DNA of 64,000 nucleotides from Rhodococcus sp. P1Y (lineage in GTDB: Bacteria > Actinomycetota > Actinomycetes > Mycobacteriales > Mycobacteriaceae): the NCBI RefSeq assembly GCF_003641205.1, contig NZ_CP032762.1, positions 4,794,001 through 4,858,000 on the forward strand, written 5' to 3'. Of the stretch, positions 45,483-55,381 are shown in pieces. The notes beneath the pieces were generated by a model, which was not told the origin of the DNA, ran no database searches, and saw only the letters and a list, made by a program, of their open reading frames with translations. Positions within the stretch are counted from its first letter, which is position 1. The number at the start of each line of letters is the position of its first letter. The position numbers were made by a program, and so were the translations under genes.

Positions 45483-46433
45483 TTACGGCGTCAGCACTAT
45501 CCTCCCGAATACTTGTCCGTCGTCCATGCGCCGATGCGCTTCGGCGGCTCGGTCGAGCGGAAGGACTTCGTCGACGATGGCGTGGATCTCTCCGCGCGTG
45601 GCCGACGCGAAATAGTCGGCGCGCACACGATCACGGTCAGCAATCGGGATGGTATCGAGACTGAGTGTGCTGATCGACAGCGACTTTCGGAACGACGCCG
45701 TCAACGTATCAACGAGGTCCAGCGGTAGTGGCCCACCAACGATTCCGATGAGAACGAGTCGGCCGTTCGGCGCGAGCCTCTCGACGAACCTGGGTAGCGC
45801 GGGACCAGCGATGACGTCGATCACCACGTCGAAGTCCTCTGGCCCGTCGCCGTTTCCGTCACGGTCGAGCACATGAGTAGCACCGAGCGCGCGGAGTCGA
45901 TCCCCACGTTCAAACGACGACGTCGTGACGGTCACCGATCCAGTTCGCGCAGCAATCTCCACTGCAGCAATGCCGAGACTTCCGGCTGCACCTCGGACCA
46001 GTACGGACTCCCCCGCCTTCAGGTTCGCTCGCTCCAATGCGAAATGAGCTACCGGAGCCGCACTTCCAAGCGTTACGGCGTCGATGCTCGTCAGATCCGA
46101 GGGTAGGGCGACGATGTCGCCGACTGCCGCTGTCGCATACTCGACGTACCCACCACCCATCCCGGTGAATGCCCACACACGTCGTCCGATCCAGGCGTCG
46201 TCGACGCCGTCGCCGGCGCCAGTGACGACTCCCGCCACTTCACTGCCCGGGACGAATCCCGCAGCCAATCCCAGGCTGTTCAGCGCCCCTCTGCGAATGA
46301 CTGCATCGACGCCGCCCACTCCAATAGCCTCGACCTCGATGAGGACCTGGCCCGGCTCTGCCGTCGGGACAGGCAGGTCGACCACGCGCATACCGGTGGG
46401 GCTTCCGAAGGTCTGGATCGCGATTGCTTTCAT
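45483..46433 (-). CDS. Zinc-type alcohol dehydrogenase/quinone oxidoreductase-like protein
   Basis: A 316-residue MDR-superfamily enzyme from ATG 46433 (MKAIAIQTFGSPTGMRVVDL). GroES-like N-terminal fold followed by an NADP Rossmann segment (GESVLVRGAAGSLGIAAVEI) and a late GRLVLIGIVGG. There are no zinc-ligand cysteines, so it is of the quinone-reductase type. It is divergent from a TetR gene 49 bases away, a common regulator-target pair. Confidence 0.9.
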   Translation of the reverse strand: MKAIAIQTFGSPTGMRVVDLPVPTAEPGQVLIEVEAIGVGGVDAVIRRGALNSLGLAAGFVPGSEVAGVVTGAGDGVDDAWIGRRVWAFTGMGGGYVEYATAAVGDIVALPSDLTSIDAVTLGSAAPVAHFALERANLKAGESVLVRGAAGSLGIAAVEIAARTGSVTVTTSSFERGDRLRALGATHVLDRDGNGDGPEDFDVVIDVIAGPALPRFVERLAPNGRLVLIGIVGGPLPLDLVDTLTASFRKSLSISTLSLDTIPIADRDRVRADYFASATRGEIHAIVDEVLPLDRAAEAHRRMDDGQVFGRIVLTP

Positions 46434-46440
46434 CGTTCGA

Positions 46441-46470
46441 ACGGTAATGGACACCCCCGTCCGTTTCCGT
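46441..46470. promoter_or_regulatory. Dyad between oxidoreductase and tetR (candidate TetR operator)
   Basis: The 30 bases consist of ACGG, 4 bases, GGAC, 6 bases, GTCC, 4 bases, CCGT, a perfectly symmetrical pair of half-sites. It fills most of the 49-base gap between two divergent starts, so TetR binding here would block both. An additional palindrome CGTTCGAACG lies at 46434-46443. Confidence 0.55.
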
Positions 46471-46482
46471 AAAGTGAGAGTC

Positions 46483-47118
46483 ATGGCCCAGAGTTTGACT
46501 CAGAACCTGCGCACCGACGCCAAGGAAAACCGTGACCGTATTCTCGAGGTCGCGCGAGAGGTGTTCGCCTCCGACGGTCTGGGCGTATCCATGCGCGAGG
46601 TCGCGCGCCGCGCCGAGGTGGGACCCGCGACTCTGTATCGCCGCTTCCCCACAAAGAAGGACCTGATCCTCGAATCTTTCCTCGACGAATTCCGTACATG
46701 TCGGCAGATCGTCCGCGACGGTTACGATCACCCCGATGCGTGGCGCGGATTCTGTTACATCATCGAACAACTCAGCGAACTGAACGCGCAGAACCAAGGA
46801 TTCACCGAAGCCTTCGTCGCCGAGTATCCGGAAGCTGTCGACCTCGCGCTTCACCGCAGCGAAGCCCTTCGCGCATTCACGGACCTGGCTCGTCGAGCGC
46901 AAGCCCAGGGCAAGTTGCGGTCCGATTTCGTCGTCGACGATTTGGTTCTCGTCCTGAGCGCGGGCCGCGGACTGTCGACAACCCCTACGAAGGACCGAGT
47001 CCGCGCCGCCCGGCGCTTCGCTGCGTTGATGATCGACGCCTTACGATCGGCGCCGACCAATCATCCGCTGCCTTCTTCGCCGCCGCTTACTCGGACGTTG
47101 GTTGCCGTCCCGGAATAG
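46483..47118 (+). CDS. TetR-family transcriptional regulator
   Basis: A 211-residue regulator starting at ATG 46483 (MAQSLTQNLRTDAKENRDRI). The TetR helix-turn-helix is REVARRAEVGPATLYRRFPTKKDLIL. The C-terminal ligand domain is all-helical. The longer frame to 46084 is a shadow of the divergent oxidoreductase gene. Likely represses that gene and itself. Confidence 0.9.
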   Translation: MAQSLTQNLRTDAKENRDRILEVAREVFASDGLGVSMREVARRAEVGPATLYRRFPTKKDLILESFLDEFRTCRQIVRDGYDHPDAWRGFCYIIEQLSELNAQNQGFTEAFVAEYPEAVDLALHRSEALRAFTDLARRAQAQGKLRSDFVVDDLVLVLSAGRGLSTTPTKDRVRAARRFAALMIDALRSAPTNHPLPSSPPLTRTLVAVPE

Positions 47119-47149
47119 CGCATCGCCTCGGTCTGCGCGTCGTCCTGGT

Positions 47150-47782
47150 CTAGCCCACAGCCTCGTTTCCCTGCGCTGCGGATACGACGAGGTTGTTCGA
47201 CGGCAAAGCACTTCCGGACTTCACAGCCTCGGTCCAGTCGGATGTTGTTGCGACAGCGGCGAAATTGGACTGGTACAGCACCATCAACGCCTTGTGCAGT
47301 TGCTCGGCAGATACTGTCCCGGCCTCGTTGGACAGGTTGATCGCGCCGGTGGCGTCGGACAGAATCTCGGCGGTGAAGCCGAGGACCTCGGTGTCGGCCG
47401 ACGTCGCAAGATCGCAGTTGTTGGTCATGTATCCGACGATGCTGACGGTGTCGATGTTCTCGGACTTCAACCACTCGGCGACGTCGGTGCCGGCGAAGAC
47501 GCTGCTGAACTTCTTCTCGACACGCTTCCACGACGGCTGGAGTTGCGCCTCGATGTCGGGGTGCAGTTCGTACGTCGGCGTGCCCTTCACGAACGCCGGC
47601 GCACCTTCCGGCATCTCGTGCTGCACGATCGCAACCGGAAGGCTTTGCGCCGTCGCCACTTCGAGTGCAGTGAGGATGTTGGCCAGCGACTCGTCCCGTG
47701 GTGGGTACTGGATCTTCAGCACACCCTCGAAGTATTCCTGCTGAACGTCGATGACGATGAGTGCGCGGCGAGGTGAGGTCAT
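47150..47782 (-). CDS. Isochorismatase-family cysteine hydrolase
   Basis: A 210-residue protein from ATG 47782 (MTSPRRALIVIDVQQEYFEG). It shows the family's catalytic Asp in IVIDVQ and nucleophile in GYMTNNCDLATSADTEVLGF. The family hydrolyses nicotinamide, isochorismate, ureido or related amides. It is divergent from a GlxA-type AraC regulator, a frequent pairing, so its expression is probably controlled by that gene. Confidence 0.9.
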   Translation of the reverse strand: MTSPRRALIVIDVQQEYFEGVLKIQYPPRDESLANILTALEVATAQSLPVAIVQHEMPEGAPAFVKGTPTYELHPDIEAQLQPSWKRVEKKFSSVFAGTDVAEWLKSENIDTVSIVGYMTNNCDLATSADTEVLGFTAEILSDATGAINLSNEAGTVSAEQLHKALMVLYQSNFAAVATTSDWTEAVKSGSALPSNNLVVSAAQGNEAVG

Positions 47783-47820
47783 GTTGTTCGCTCCTGAACG
47801 TAGTGATGAGTGGCTCGGTT

Positions 47821-47880
47821 TCCATCGTGCACCTCCGAAGGTTGCATCTACGAGTGGCACAGATGCATACTTACGATGGA
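47821..47880. promoter_or_regulatory. Nested dyad in the hydrolase/glxA intergenic region
   Basis: TCCATCGT at 47821-47828 and its complement ACGATGGA at 47873-47880 enclose a second pair, TGCATCT (47843-47849) and AGATGCA (47861-47867), around an AGTGGCAC block. Two nested perfect repeats in the gap between divergent genes suggest an operator of an AraC or dimeric regulator. Confidence 0.5.
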
Positions 47881-47896
47881 TTTGCGCCAATACTCT

Positions 47897-47940
47897 AGTG
47901 GCACGGTAAAGCGCCACCGAGGGCACTCAACCGTGCCACT
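47897..47940. promoter_or_regulatory. 11-bp inverted repeat upstream of glxA
   Basis: AGTGGCACGGT at 47897-47907 and its exact complement ACCGTGCCACT at 47930-47940, ending just before the GAGGAG ribosome-binding site of the GlxA gene. AGTGGCAC also occurs at 47853-47860, giving three half-sites in the region. Could be an operator or an mRNA hairpin. Confidence 0.55.
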
Positions 47941-47952
47941 GAGGAGACAACT

Positions 47953-48900
47953 GTGAAGATTGCCCTGTACGCCTTCGACGGCATCACGATGTTCCATCTC
48001 GCCGCGCCTCTGATGGTCTTCGGCGAGGTCACACGCCTGCACTTGAGCTCCGATTGGGAAACACAGCTGTGGTCGGATCAGCCTGGATCCGTCAGAACGA
48101 TGGAGGGCTATACGCTCGGCGACATCGCAGACCCGAGCACCGTCGACTGGGCCGACATCGTGATCGTTCCATCGTGGCCGGAGACCCTCCCCTCGATCGG
48201 AGACGTACTGAAGAGCCAACTCCGCGGGGCGCACAGTCGAGGCGCCGAGATCGCGGGACTGTGCCTCGGCTCGTTCGCGATCGCCGACACCGGATTGCTC
48301 GCAGGCCGGGCCGCCGTCACCCACTGGACCAAGATGAACGATCTTCGCCATCGCAACGCTCAGACCGACGTCGACGAATCCGTCCTCTACGTCGACCACG
48401 GCGATGTGATGACGTCGGCGGGCACCGCGTCGTCGATCGATTCGTGCTTGCACATCGTGCGCAAGCACCTCGGATCGGCGGCTGCCACCCGCGTCGCACG
48501 CAGTCTCGTCGTCGCCCCACACCGAGAGGGCGGTCAAGCGCAGTACATCGAGCGGCCCGTGACCAAGGCCGCGGAAGATACCGCCATTGCCGACGTTCTG
48601 GAGTGGGCCCTCGGGCGATTGGACCAGTCCTTGCCGATCGACAGGCTTGCCGAACAGGCACGGATGAGCCGTCGCAGCTTCATCCGGCAGTTCCAGCTGG
48701 CGACCGGTTCGACCCCCGCGAAGTGGGTCCTCGACCAGCGATTGAACGAAGCGCGCACCCTCTTGGAAACCAGCACGAGAAGCGTCGAGAACATCGCGCA
48801 TGTATGCGGATTCGGCAGCGCCGTCACCTTTCGTCAGAATTTCGCGTCGGCATTCGGGCTGAACCCGACCGCGTATCGGAAGCAGTTCGCGCAGGTGTGA
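47953..48900 (+). CDS. GlxA-family AraC-type transcriptional regulator
   Basis: A 315-residue protein with an N-terminal DJ-1/PfpI-like domain (IALYAFDGITMFHLAAPLMV, then GLCLGSFAIADTGLLAGRAA) and a C-terminal AraC helix-turn-helix pair (LAEQARMSRRSFIRQFQLAT, SVENIAHVCGFGSAVTFRQN). It probably activates the divergent hydrolase gene in response to a small molecule or redox cue. A long hairpin repeat directly follows its stop. Confidence 0.93.
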   Translation: MKIALYAFDGITMFHLAAPLMVFGEVTRLHLSSDWETQLWSDQPGSVRTMEGYTLGDIADPSTVDWADIVIVPSWPETLPSIGDVLKSQLRGAHSRGAEIAGLCLGSFAIADTGLLAGRAAVTHWTKMNDLRHRNAQTDVDESVLYVDHGDVMTSAGTASSIDSCLHIVRKHLGSAAATRVARSLVVAPHREGGQAQYIERPVTKAAEDTAIADVLEWALGRLDQSLPIDRLAEQARMSRRSFIRQFQLATGSTPAKWVLDQRLNEARTLLETSTRSVENIAHVCGFGSAVTFRQNFASAFGLNPTAYRKQFAQV

Positions 48901-48902
48901 CC

Positions 48903-48961
48903 TATCGCTTGAATGGTCCATTCATCTTCTCTGGGCGTATGAAAGAACCATCCAAGCGGTG
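48903..48961. repeat. Hairpin repeat, copy 1
   Basis: Left arm CGCTTGAATGGTCCATTCAT is 3-5 bases off being the complement of the right arm, which carries GAACCATCCAAGCGG. It starts two bases after the glxA stop. The same arms recur twice near 51.3 kb in better-preserved form, so this is one member of a dispersed hairpin family, most likely a terminator or REP-like repeat. Confidence 0.75.
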
Positions 48962-49012
48962 AAGATGCCGGGCAACTACCCGTGACTGCCGGACACAGAC
49001 GAAGATGTACGC

Positions 49013-49828
49013 GTGACCCTGTGGATTATCGCGGCCGGTGTAGAGCTCGCTGTCATCGTTGCGCTCGGAGTGCTGCTCATCGTCTCGCGGAAGAAGCTGA
49101 AGAACACACGAGCCGCGCTCGAACGAGCTCGTGCCGATACGCCCCGTCGTCGCCGCGGTTTGGTTCCGCTCGCGGTCCGGACTGCCTTCAACGCGACGGA
49201 CTCGTTGATTCAGAAGGGCTTCGGGGCGACCGTACGCAACTCCGTCGAGGATCTCGCAGGGTGGGCGCAGGTCGAGCGTCCCGACCTAGCACGCATCACC
49301 GCCGACGGTGATGTCGTGGTCGTCTTTTCCGACATCGAAGGTTCGACGGCACGCAACCAGGAGCTCGGCGATCGCGGGTGGCTCAAGCTGCTGGAGAAAC
49401 ACAATCGCATGATCACCAAGCAGGTCGTGGACCACGGTGGCCACGTCATCAAGAACCAAGGCGACGGCTTCATGATCGCGTTCTCCGACCCCACTGAAGC
49501 TGTACGCAGCGGCATCGCCGTCCAGGAAGCTCTGCGAGAGAACCCCGAGAAGTGGAGCGGGATCCGCGTGCGCATGGGCGTTCACGTCGGCAGCTCGGTG
49601 CGACGGGGTGACGACCTCTTCGGGCTCAACGTCGCAATGGCCGCACGTGTCGCCAGCCAAGCCGACGGCGGCGAGATTCTCGTCAGCGAACCTGTTCGCC
49701 AGGCGCTCAGAGGGGCGCACGACATCGACCTCGGCACACCGCGCGAGGTCGAACTGAAAGGGATGCGCGGTAGCTTCGCGCTGTATCCGGTGGACTGCGC
49801 TCCGCGCACCGTGAACGAAAATACATAG
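49013..49828 (+). CDS. Membrane-anchored class III adenylate/guanylate cyclase
   Basis: A 271-residue protein: one N-terminal membrane helix ([20 protein letters not shown]), a linker, and a class III cyclase domain from about residue 100. The metal Asp pair is seen in VVFSDIEGS and [10 protein letters not shown], and the catalytic Asn/Arg region in [20 protein letters not shown]. It makes a cyclic nucleotide second messenger on the cytosolic side. Start GTG 49013. The purine-selecting Lys/Asp pair cannot be fixed by eye, so cAMP versus cGMP is undecided. Confidence 0.88.
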   Translation: MTLWIIAAGVELAVIVALGVLLIVSRKKLKNTRAALERARADTPRRRRGLVPLAVRTAFNATDSLIQKGFGATVRNSVEDLAGWAQVERPDLARITADGDVVVVFSDIEGSTARNQELGDRGWLKLLEKHNRMITKQVVDHGGHVIKNQGDGFMIAFSDPTEAVRSGIAVQEALRENPEKWSGIRVRMGVHVGSSVRRGDDLFGLNVAMAARVASQADGGEILVSEPVRQALRGAHDIDLGTPREVELKGMRGSFALYPVDCAPRTVNENT

Positions 49829-50037
49829 GTGGGTATGTATTTTCGTGCACATGCCGCGGATCGGCCCGTACACCGATTCGTGACGGGGTCGTGACGTGAA
49901 ACGCGCTAACGCCGCTACGGCAGCCTCCGATTCCCTTACGAGAGGTGATGCACTCGGCATCCACCGGTGAGGATGGCCGAATGGCGCGGCGCCAACGTCG
50001 CCTTCTGATCCATCCGCCCCCAACAGGGAGTCGCTCA

Positions 50038-50652
50038 ATGATGCGAAGAACGTTCATCGTCGTGGCCGCACTGGCTGCGCTCACTGCGTGCGGAAGTCAG
50101 AACGACGCCGCAGACCCCACCGCGGCGCCCATCTCGACTGCATCCCCCGGCGTCGCATCCCCCGGCGTCACAACGACCACTGCGTCCCAGCCGGCCGTTG
50201 CCGCGCCGCCGACGAGCACCGAAACTTCCAATGCACCAACGGAAGAGCCCATCGCGATAACCGCAGTCGATCCTGCCGACTTCCCGATGGAGAGCCGCGC
50301 CGGAGTTGCCTGGGTGTCGCCGTCGGGCAACATCTATTGCCACATCACGGAAGGCGAGTTCTCCTCCGGGTGCCAAGCGAACGACGCTCCCGTTCCAGCC
50401 GGGGCGAACTGCACCAACCCCACCTTCACGATCGATCAACTCACCAAAGGCTTCTTCCTCGCTCCGAACAAGGTGACGCCTACATGCTTCAACCAAGGCG
50501 TATTCGGCGGGGACCCCAAGCAGATCCTGCCCTACGACCACTCCATCAGCTATGACGGATTCACCTGCACATCCCGAGAGGCTGCGATGGTCTGCGACGC
50601 AGGCGGCGGACACGGCTTCGTTCTGTCCAAGGAGGAGGCTACATGGAACTGA
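50038..50652 (+). CDS. Secreted lipoprotein A of a paralogous pair
   Basis: A 204-residue lipoprotein from ATG 50038 with CAGGGAG upstream. Signal peptide MMRRTFIVVAALAALTACG with lipobox Cys, then a Ser/Thr/Pro/Ala linker, then a Cys-containing domain (GVAWVSPSGNIYCHI, GANCTNPTFTIDQLTKGF, then PTCFNQGVF and GFTCTSREAAM). The same domain occurs in the next gene, overlapping it by 10 bases. Family unknown to me; probably an envelope protein with three disulfides. Confidence 0.82.
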   Translation: MMRRTFIVVAALAALTACGSQNDAADPTAAPISTASPGVASPGVTTTTASQPAVAAPPTSTETSNAPTEEPIAITAVDPADFPMESRAGVAWVSPSGNIYCHITEGEFSSGCQANDAPVPAGANCTNPTFTIDQLTKGFFLAPNKVTPTCFNQGVFGGDPKQILPYDHSISYDGFTCTSREAAMVCDAGGGHGFVLSKEEATWN

Positions 50653-51239
50653 GGACTTCGATCGCATCGATCGTTGCCGTCGTATTCGCGGCTGCAGCGT
50701 TGGCAGGATGCGGAAGCGACACGCCCGACCCGACGAATCCCCCGGTAGCAGCGACGGTCACAGTGGCCACGACAGCGCAGCCACCGTCGCTCACGCAGAC
50801 GCCCTCTGCTAGCAAGTCTTTCACCAGCACAAGCACATCCGCACCGGTCACACCCGTCGACCCAGCTGTGTTCGACGACAACGGCGGGGGCGTCGCGTGG
50901 AAATCTCCGACGGGTCAGATCAGCTGCAGGTTGGCGACGAAGACCTTCGAATCGGGGTGCCAATCAAGAACCGCACCAGTTCCGGACGGCGCGAACTGCG
51001 TCAACCCCACGTTCACCGTCGACCAACTGAGCAAGGGTTTCGTGATGCAAAACGACACGGTCACTCCCTTGTGCTTCAACCAGGGAGTGTTCAGCATCGA
51101 GTTCCCGCAGGTACTGCCCTATGAACGCTCGATCACATTCGACGACATCACCTGTACGTCAAGGGAATCCGGCATGAGCTGCACCAATGGGCTCGGCCAC
51201 GGATTCGTCCTGTCGATGCAGGAGGCTCGGCAGTTCTGA
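50643..51239 (+). CDS. Secreted lipoprotein B of a paralogous pair
   Basis: A 198-residue lipoprotein from ATG 50643. Signal peptide MELRTSIASIVAVVFAAAAL with lipobox LAGCG, a Thr/Ser-rich linker and a domain clearly related to the preceding gene (GGVAWKSPTGQISC, GANCVNPTFTVDQLSKGF, PLCFNQGVF, ITCTSRESGM, GHGFVLSMQEAR). The 10-base overlap with gene A implies co-translation. Two hairpin repeats follow its stop. Confidence 0.82.
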   Translation: MELRTSIASIVAVVFAAAALAGCGSDTPDPTNPPVAATVTVATTAQPPSLTQTPSASKSFTSTSTSAPVTPVDPAVFDDNGGGVAWKSPTGQISCRLATKTFESGCQSRTAPVPDGANCVNPTFTVDQLSKGFVMQNDTVTPLCFNQGVFSIEFPQVLPYERSITFDDITCTSRESGMSCTNGLGHGFVLSMQEARQF

Positions 51240-51250
51240 CGGGTCCCGGG

Positions 51251-51309
51251 TATCGCTTGAATGGTCCATTCATACGAACCAAACGTATGAATGGACCTTT
51301 CAAGCGATG
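51251..51309. repeat. Hairpin repeat, copy 2
   Basis: The most perfect copy: arms CGCTTGAATGGTCCATTC and its complement (one mismatch) extend through CATACG/CGTATG to a 7-base loop AACCAAA, giving a stem of about 26 bp. It begins 11 bases after the lipoprotein B stop. No U-tract. Confidence 0.85.
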
Positions 51310-51324
51310 AGCGAACATCCCGAC

Positions 51325-51383
51325 CACCGCTTGAACGGTTCATTCATGCTGACAGACAACATGAATGGACCATTCAAGCGATC
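51325..51383. repeat. Hairpin repeat, copy 3
   Basis: Left arm CGCTTGAACGGTTCATTCAT, 12-base loop, right arm ATGAATGGACCATTCAAGCG. Two base differences between arms. Lies 15 bases after copy 2, between the convergent lipoprotein and icd genes. Confidence 0.85.
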
Positions 51384-51384
51384 A

Positions 51385-51438
51385 GGGCACCCCCAAAACC
51401 GCCGGCGATCGGGGCACCCGCAGAACCGCCGGCGAGCG
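51385..51438 (+). repeat. Two tandem copies of a 27-base unit
   Basis: 51385-51411 and 51412-51438 share GGGCACCC, AACCGCCGGCGA and a final CG with three differences (for example ACCCCCAA against ACCCGCAG). They sit between the hairpin repeats and the end of icd. Probably slippage or a remnant array; only two units, so no CRISPR. Confidence 0.75.
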
Positions 51439-51465
51439 AGACCCAACTCGCCGGCAACCAACTAC

Positions 51466-53703
<2,238 letters not shown>

Positions 53704-53833
53704 ATTCGCCTTTGCCTCAGTTTCAACGTCGTCTTTTGGATACGTTCACGTCCAACTTTAATCGTCCGACGCGGCGCTGTGCGGGGCAGAGGTCGATCTC
53801 GCGAAGTTACCGACGAGTAGAGGTTTTCCAGCG

Positions 53834-55312
53834 CTACCTGTGCCGAAATCTGCTGTAGTTCACGACCTCATTCGTGACCACCAGCGCAGACGCCAAGAAC
53901 ACAGTTCCGAGAAGAATCCAGAACACCAACGTCACGTCGGGCGCCCACAACCACATCACCGACAGCGACGCTCCGACGAGCATCGGCACCCCGATATAGG
54001 CGCCGAAGAGTACGGCTCCACCGAGTAGCGCGGTGATCACGATCCGCACGGCGGCACCGGCCAGCGACCGCTCCCGTGTCCTACCCGTGAACAAGCGGGT
54101 GGTGACCCACACGATGAGAACCACGAGCAGCGCGACGATCGCGAGCAGTACGCCGAGCACGGTGAACGCAAGCGAGGACGGCAATTCGCTCGTCGACCCG
54201 TCCAGCACGAGCGTCGTCACGTTCCTGCCGACGGCAGCGATACGCTCGGCTTCGATCTCTCCGTACCGGTTGGTGGCGAGCACGACCGCCTTGTCCTGCC
54301 CCGGGACGAGCGCCACGTAGGTGTAATACCCGGGCACCGCGCCGGAGTGCCACCACACGTCCTGACCGGCAATGTTCTCGTGGAAGAGCCCGTCGCCGTA
54401 TTCGGTGCCCTGACCGGTGTCCACCTCGGGCACCCGGTCCTCGCCGTTCTTCAACTCCCCCAGGCGCCACGATGCATAGCGGCCGAGGTCGTCGATCGAG
54501 CCGGCGAGGTAGCCGTACCCGAGCCCCGCCGAATCGACGCCGACGTCGATCGGCCTGGCCGAGCCGAAGAACGGCACGTTCCCCGGTGGAACGTCCTGGG
54601 TGTACACGTCGGGATCGGTGACAGTGGCGGTCGCGTCGGCCGGCTCCAGCACCTCTGCGGTCAATGCGTCGGCGAATGAGCCATGCGTGGTCTGCTCGAC
54701 CACCGCTTGCAACAGGAGGTAGTTCAGGCTCGAGTACTGGAAGGTGCCCCGTTCGGAGGTGCCCGTGGGCTTCGCGATGCTCGCCACTGCGTCGCTCGCC
54801 GATTCCCGACGGGTCCAGTCGTCGGTCACGGTGATGTCGTGCGGGAGACCACTGGTGTGATGAACGAGGTCGCCGACGGTCGTAGCCGGGTCGCCGAGCA
54901 TGTCCTTGGCCTGCGGCAGAATCTCCAACACCGGCGTCTGCTCGTCGATGACGCCTTCTCGCTCCAGACCGACGACGGTGGCCGCGGTGAACTGCTTGGA
55001 CACCGATCCCCAGACGAACGTGGTGGCGGCGTCGACGGGCGCACCTCGCCCGTCGACGCCCGTCCAGGCCTCTGCCACCACACCGTCCAGATCGACGATC
55101 TGCGCGGTCATGCCGGGAGCGCCGATGTCCGACGCCCAGGTGTCGATGGACTCCTGCAGCTCGGCGGCCGGCTGCGAGTCGGCGTCAGGCTGCGAGTGGG
55201 CGGCCGGCTGCGAATGGGCGTCAGGGGCCGCGGCAGCCGAACCCGTGGCGAGCCCGACCGACGCGACAACCGACAGCACCCCCACGAGCGCCCGTCGTAC
55301 ACCTGTCACCAT
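53834..55312 (-). CDS. Secreted/membrane-anchored beta-lactamase-fold serine hydrolase
   Basis: A 492-residue protein. Start ATG 55312 is preferred to TTG 55321 because AGAGGAG lies 9 bases before it. Signal peptide (VLSVVASVGLATGSAAAAP), then a short repeat of the type AHSQP/DADSQP, then a class-C beta-lactamase/esterase domain with the nucleophile in GSVSKQF, the second motif FQYSSLNYLLLQ and the third WHSGAVPG. The last 130 residues have three to four membrane helices. The active site therefore faces outside. It follows the MMPL gene on the same strand and may process the cluster product or protect against it, but it is not an intracellular thioesterase. Confidence 0.85.
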   Translation of the reverse strand: MVTGVRRALVGVLSVVASVGLATGSAAAAPDAHSQPAAHSQPDADSQPAAELQESIDTWASDIGAPGMTAQIVDLDGVVAEAWTGVDGRGAPVDAATTFVWGSVSKQFTAATVVGLEREGVIDEQTPVLEILPQAKDMLGDPATTVGDLVHHTSGLPHDITVTDDWTRRESASDAVASIAKPTGTSERGTFQYSSLNYLLLQAVVEQTTHGSFADALTAEVLEPADATATVTDPDVYTQDVPPGNVPFFGSARPIDVGVDSAGLGYGYLAGSIDDLGRYASWRLGELKNGEDRVPEVDTGQGTEYGDGLFHENIAGQDVWWHSGAVPGYYTYVALVPGQDKAVVLATNRYGEIEAERIAAVGRNVTTLVLDGSTSELPSSLAFTVLGVLLAIVALLVVLIVWVTTRLFTGRTRERSLAGAAVRIVITALLGGAVLFGAYIGVPMLVGASLSVMWLWAPDVTLVFWILLGTVFLASALVVTNEVVNYSRFRHR

Positions 55313-55381
55313 CGTTGCCAACTCCTCTCGACCCGCACCGAAACCAAGACCATCGGGGACACCATGGCGCCCAGTTCGTGA

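Noticed and set aside
51385..51438. Possible CRISPR repeat pair
   Set aside because: Only two units, directly adjacent with no spacer, and no cas genes in the window.
53834..55312. Serine hydrolase as a penicillin-binding-protein-type thioesterase for the NRPS
   Set aside because: It has a signal peptide and C-terminal membrane helices, so the active site is outside the cell, whereas such thioesterases act in the cytosol on carrier proteins.
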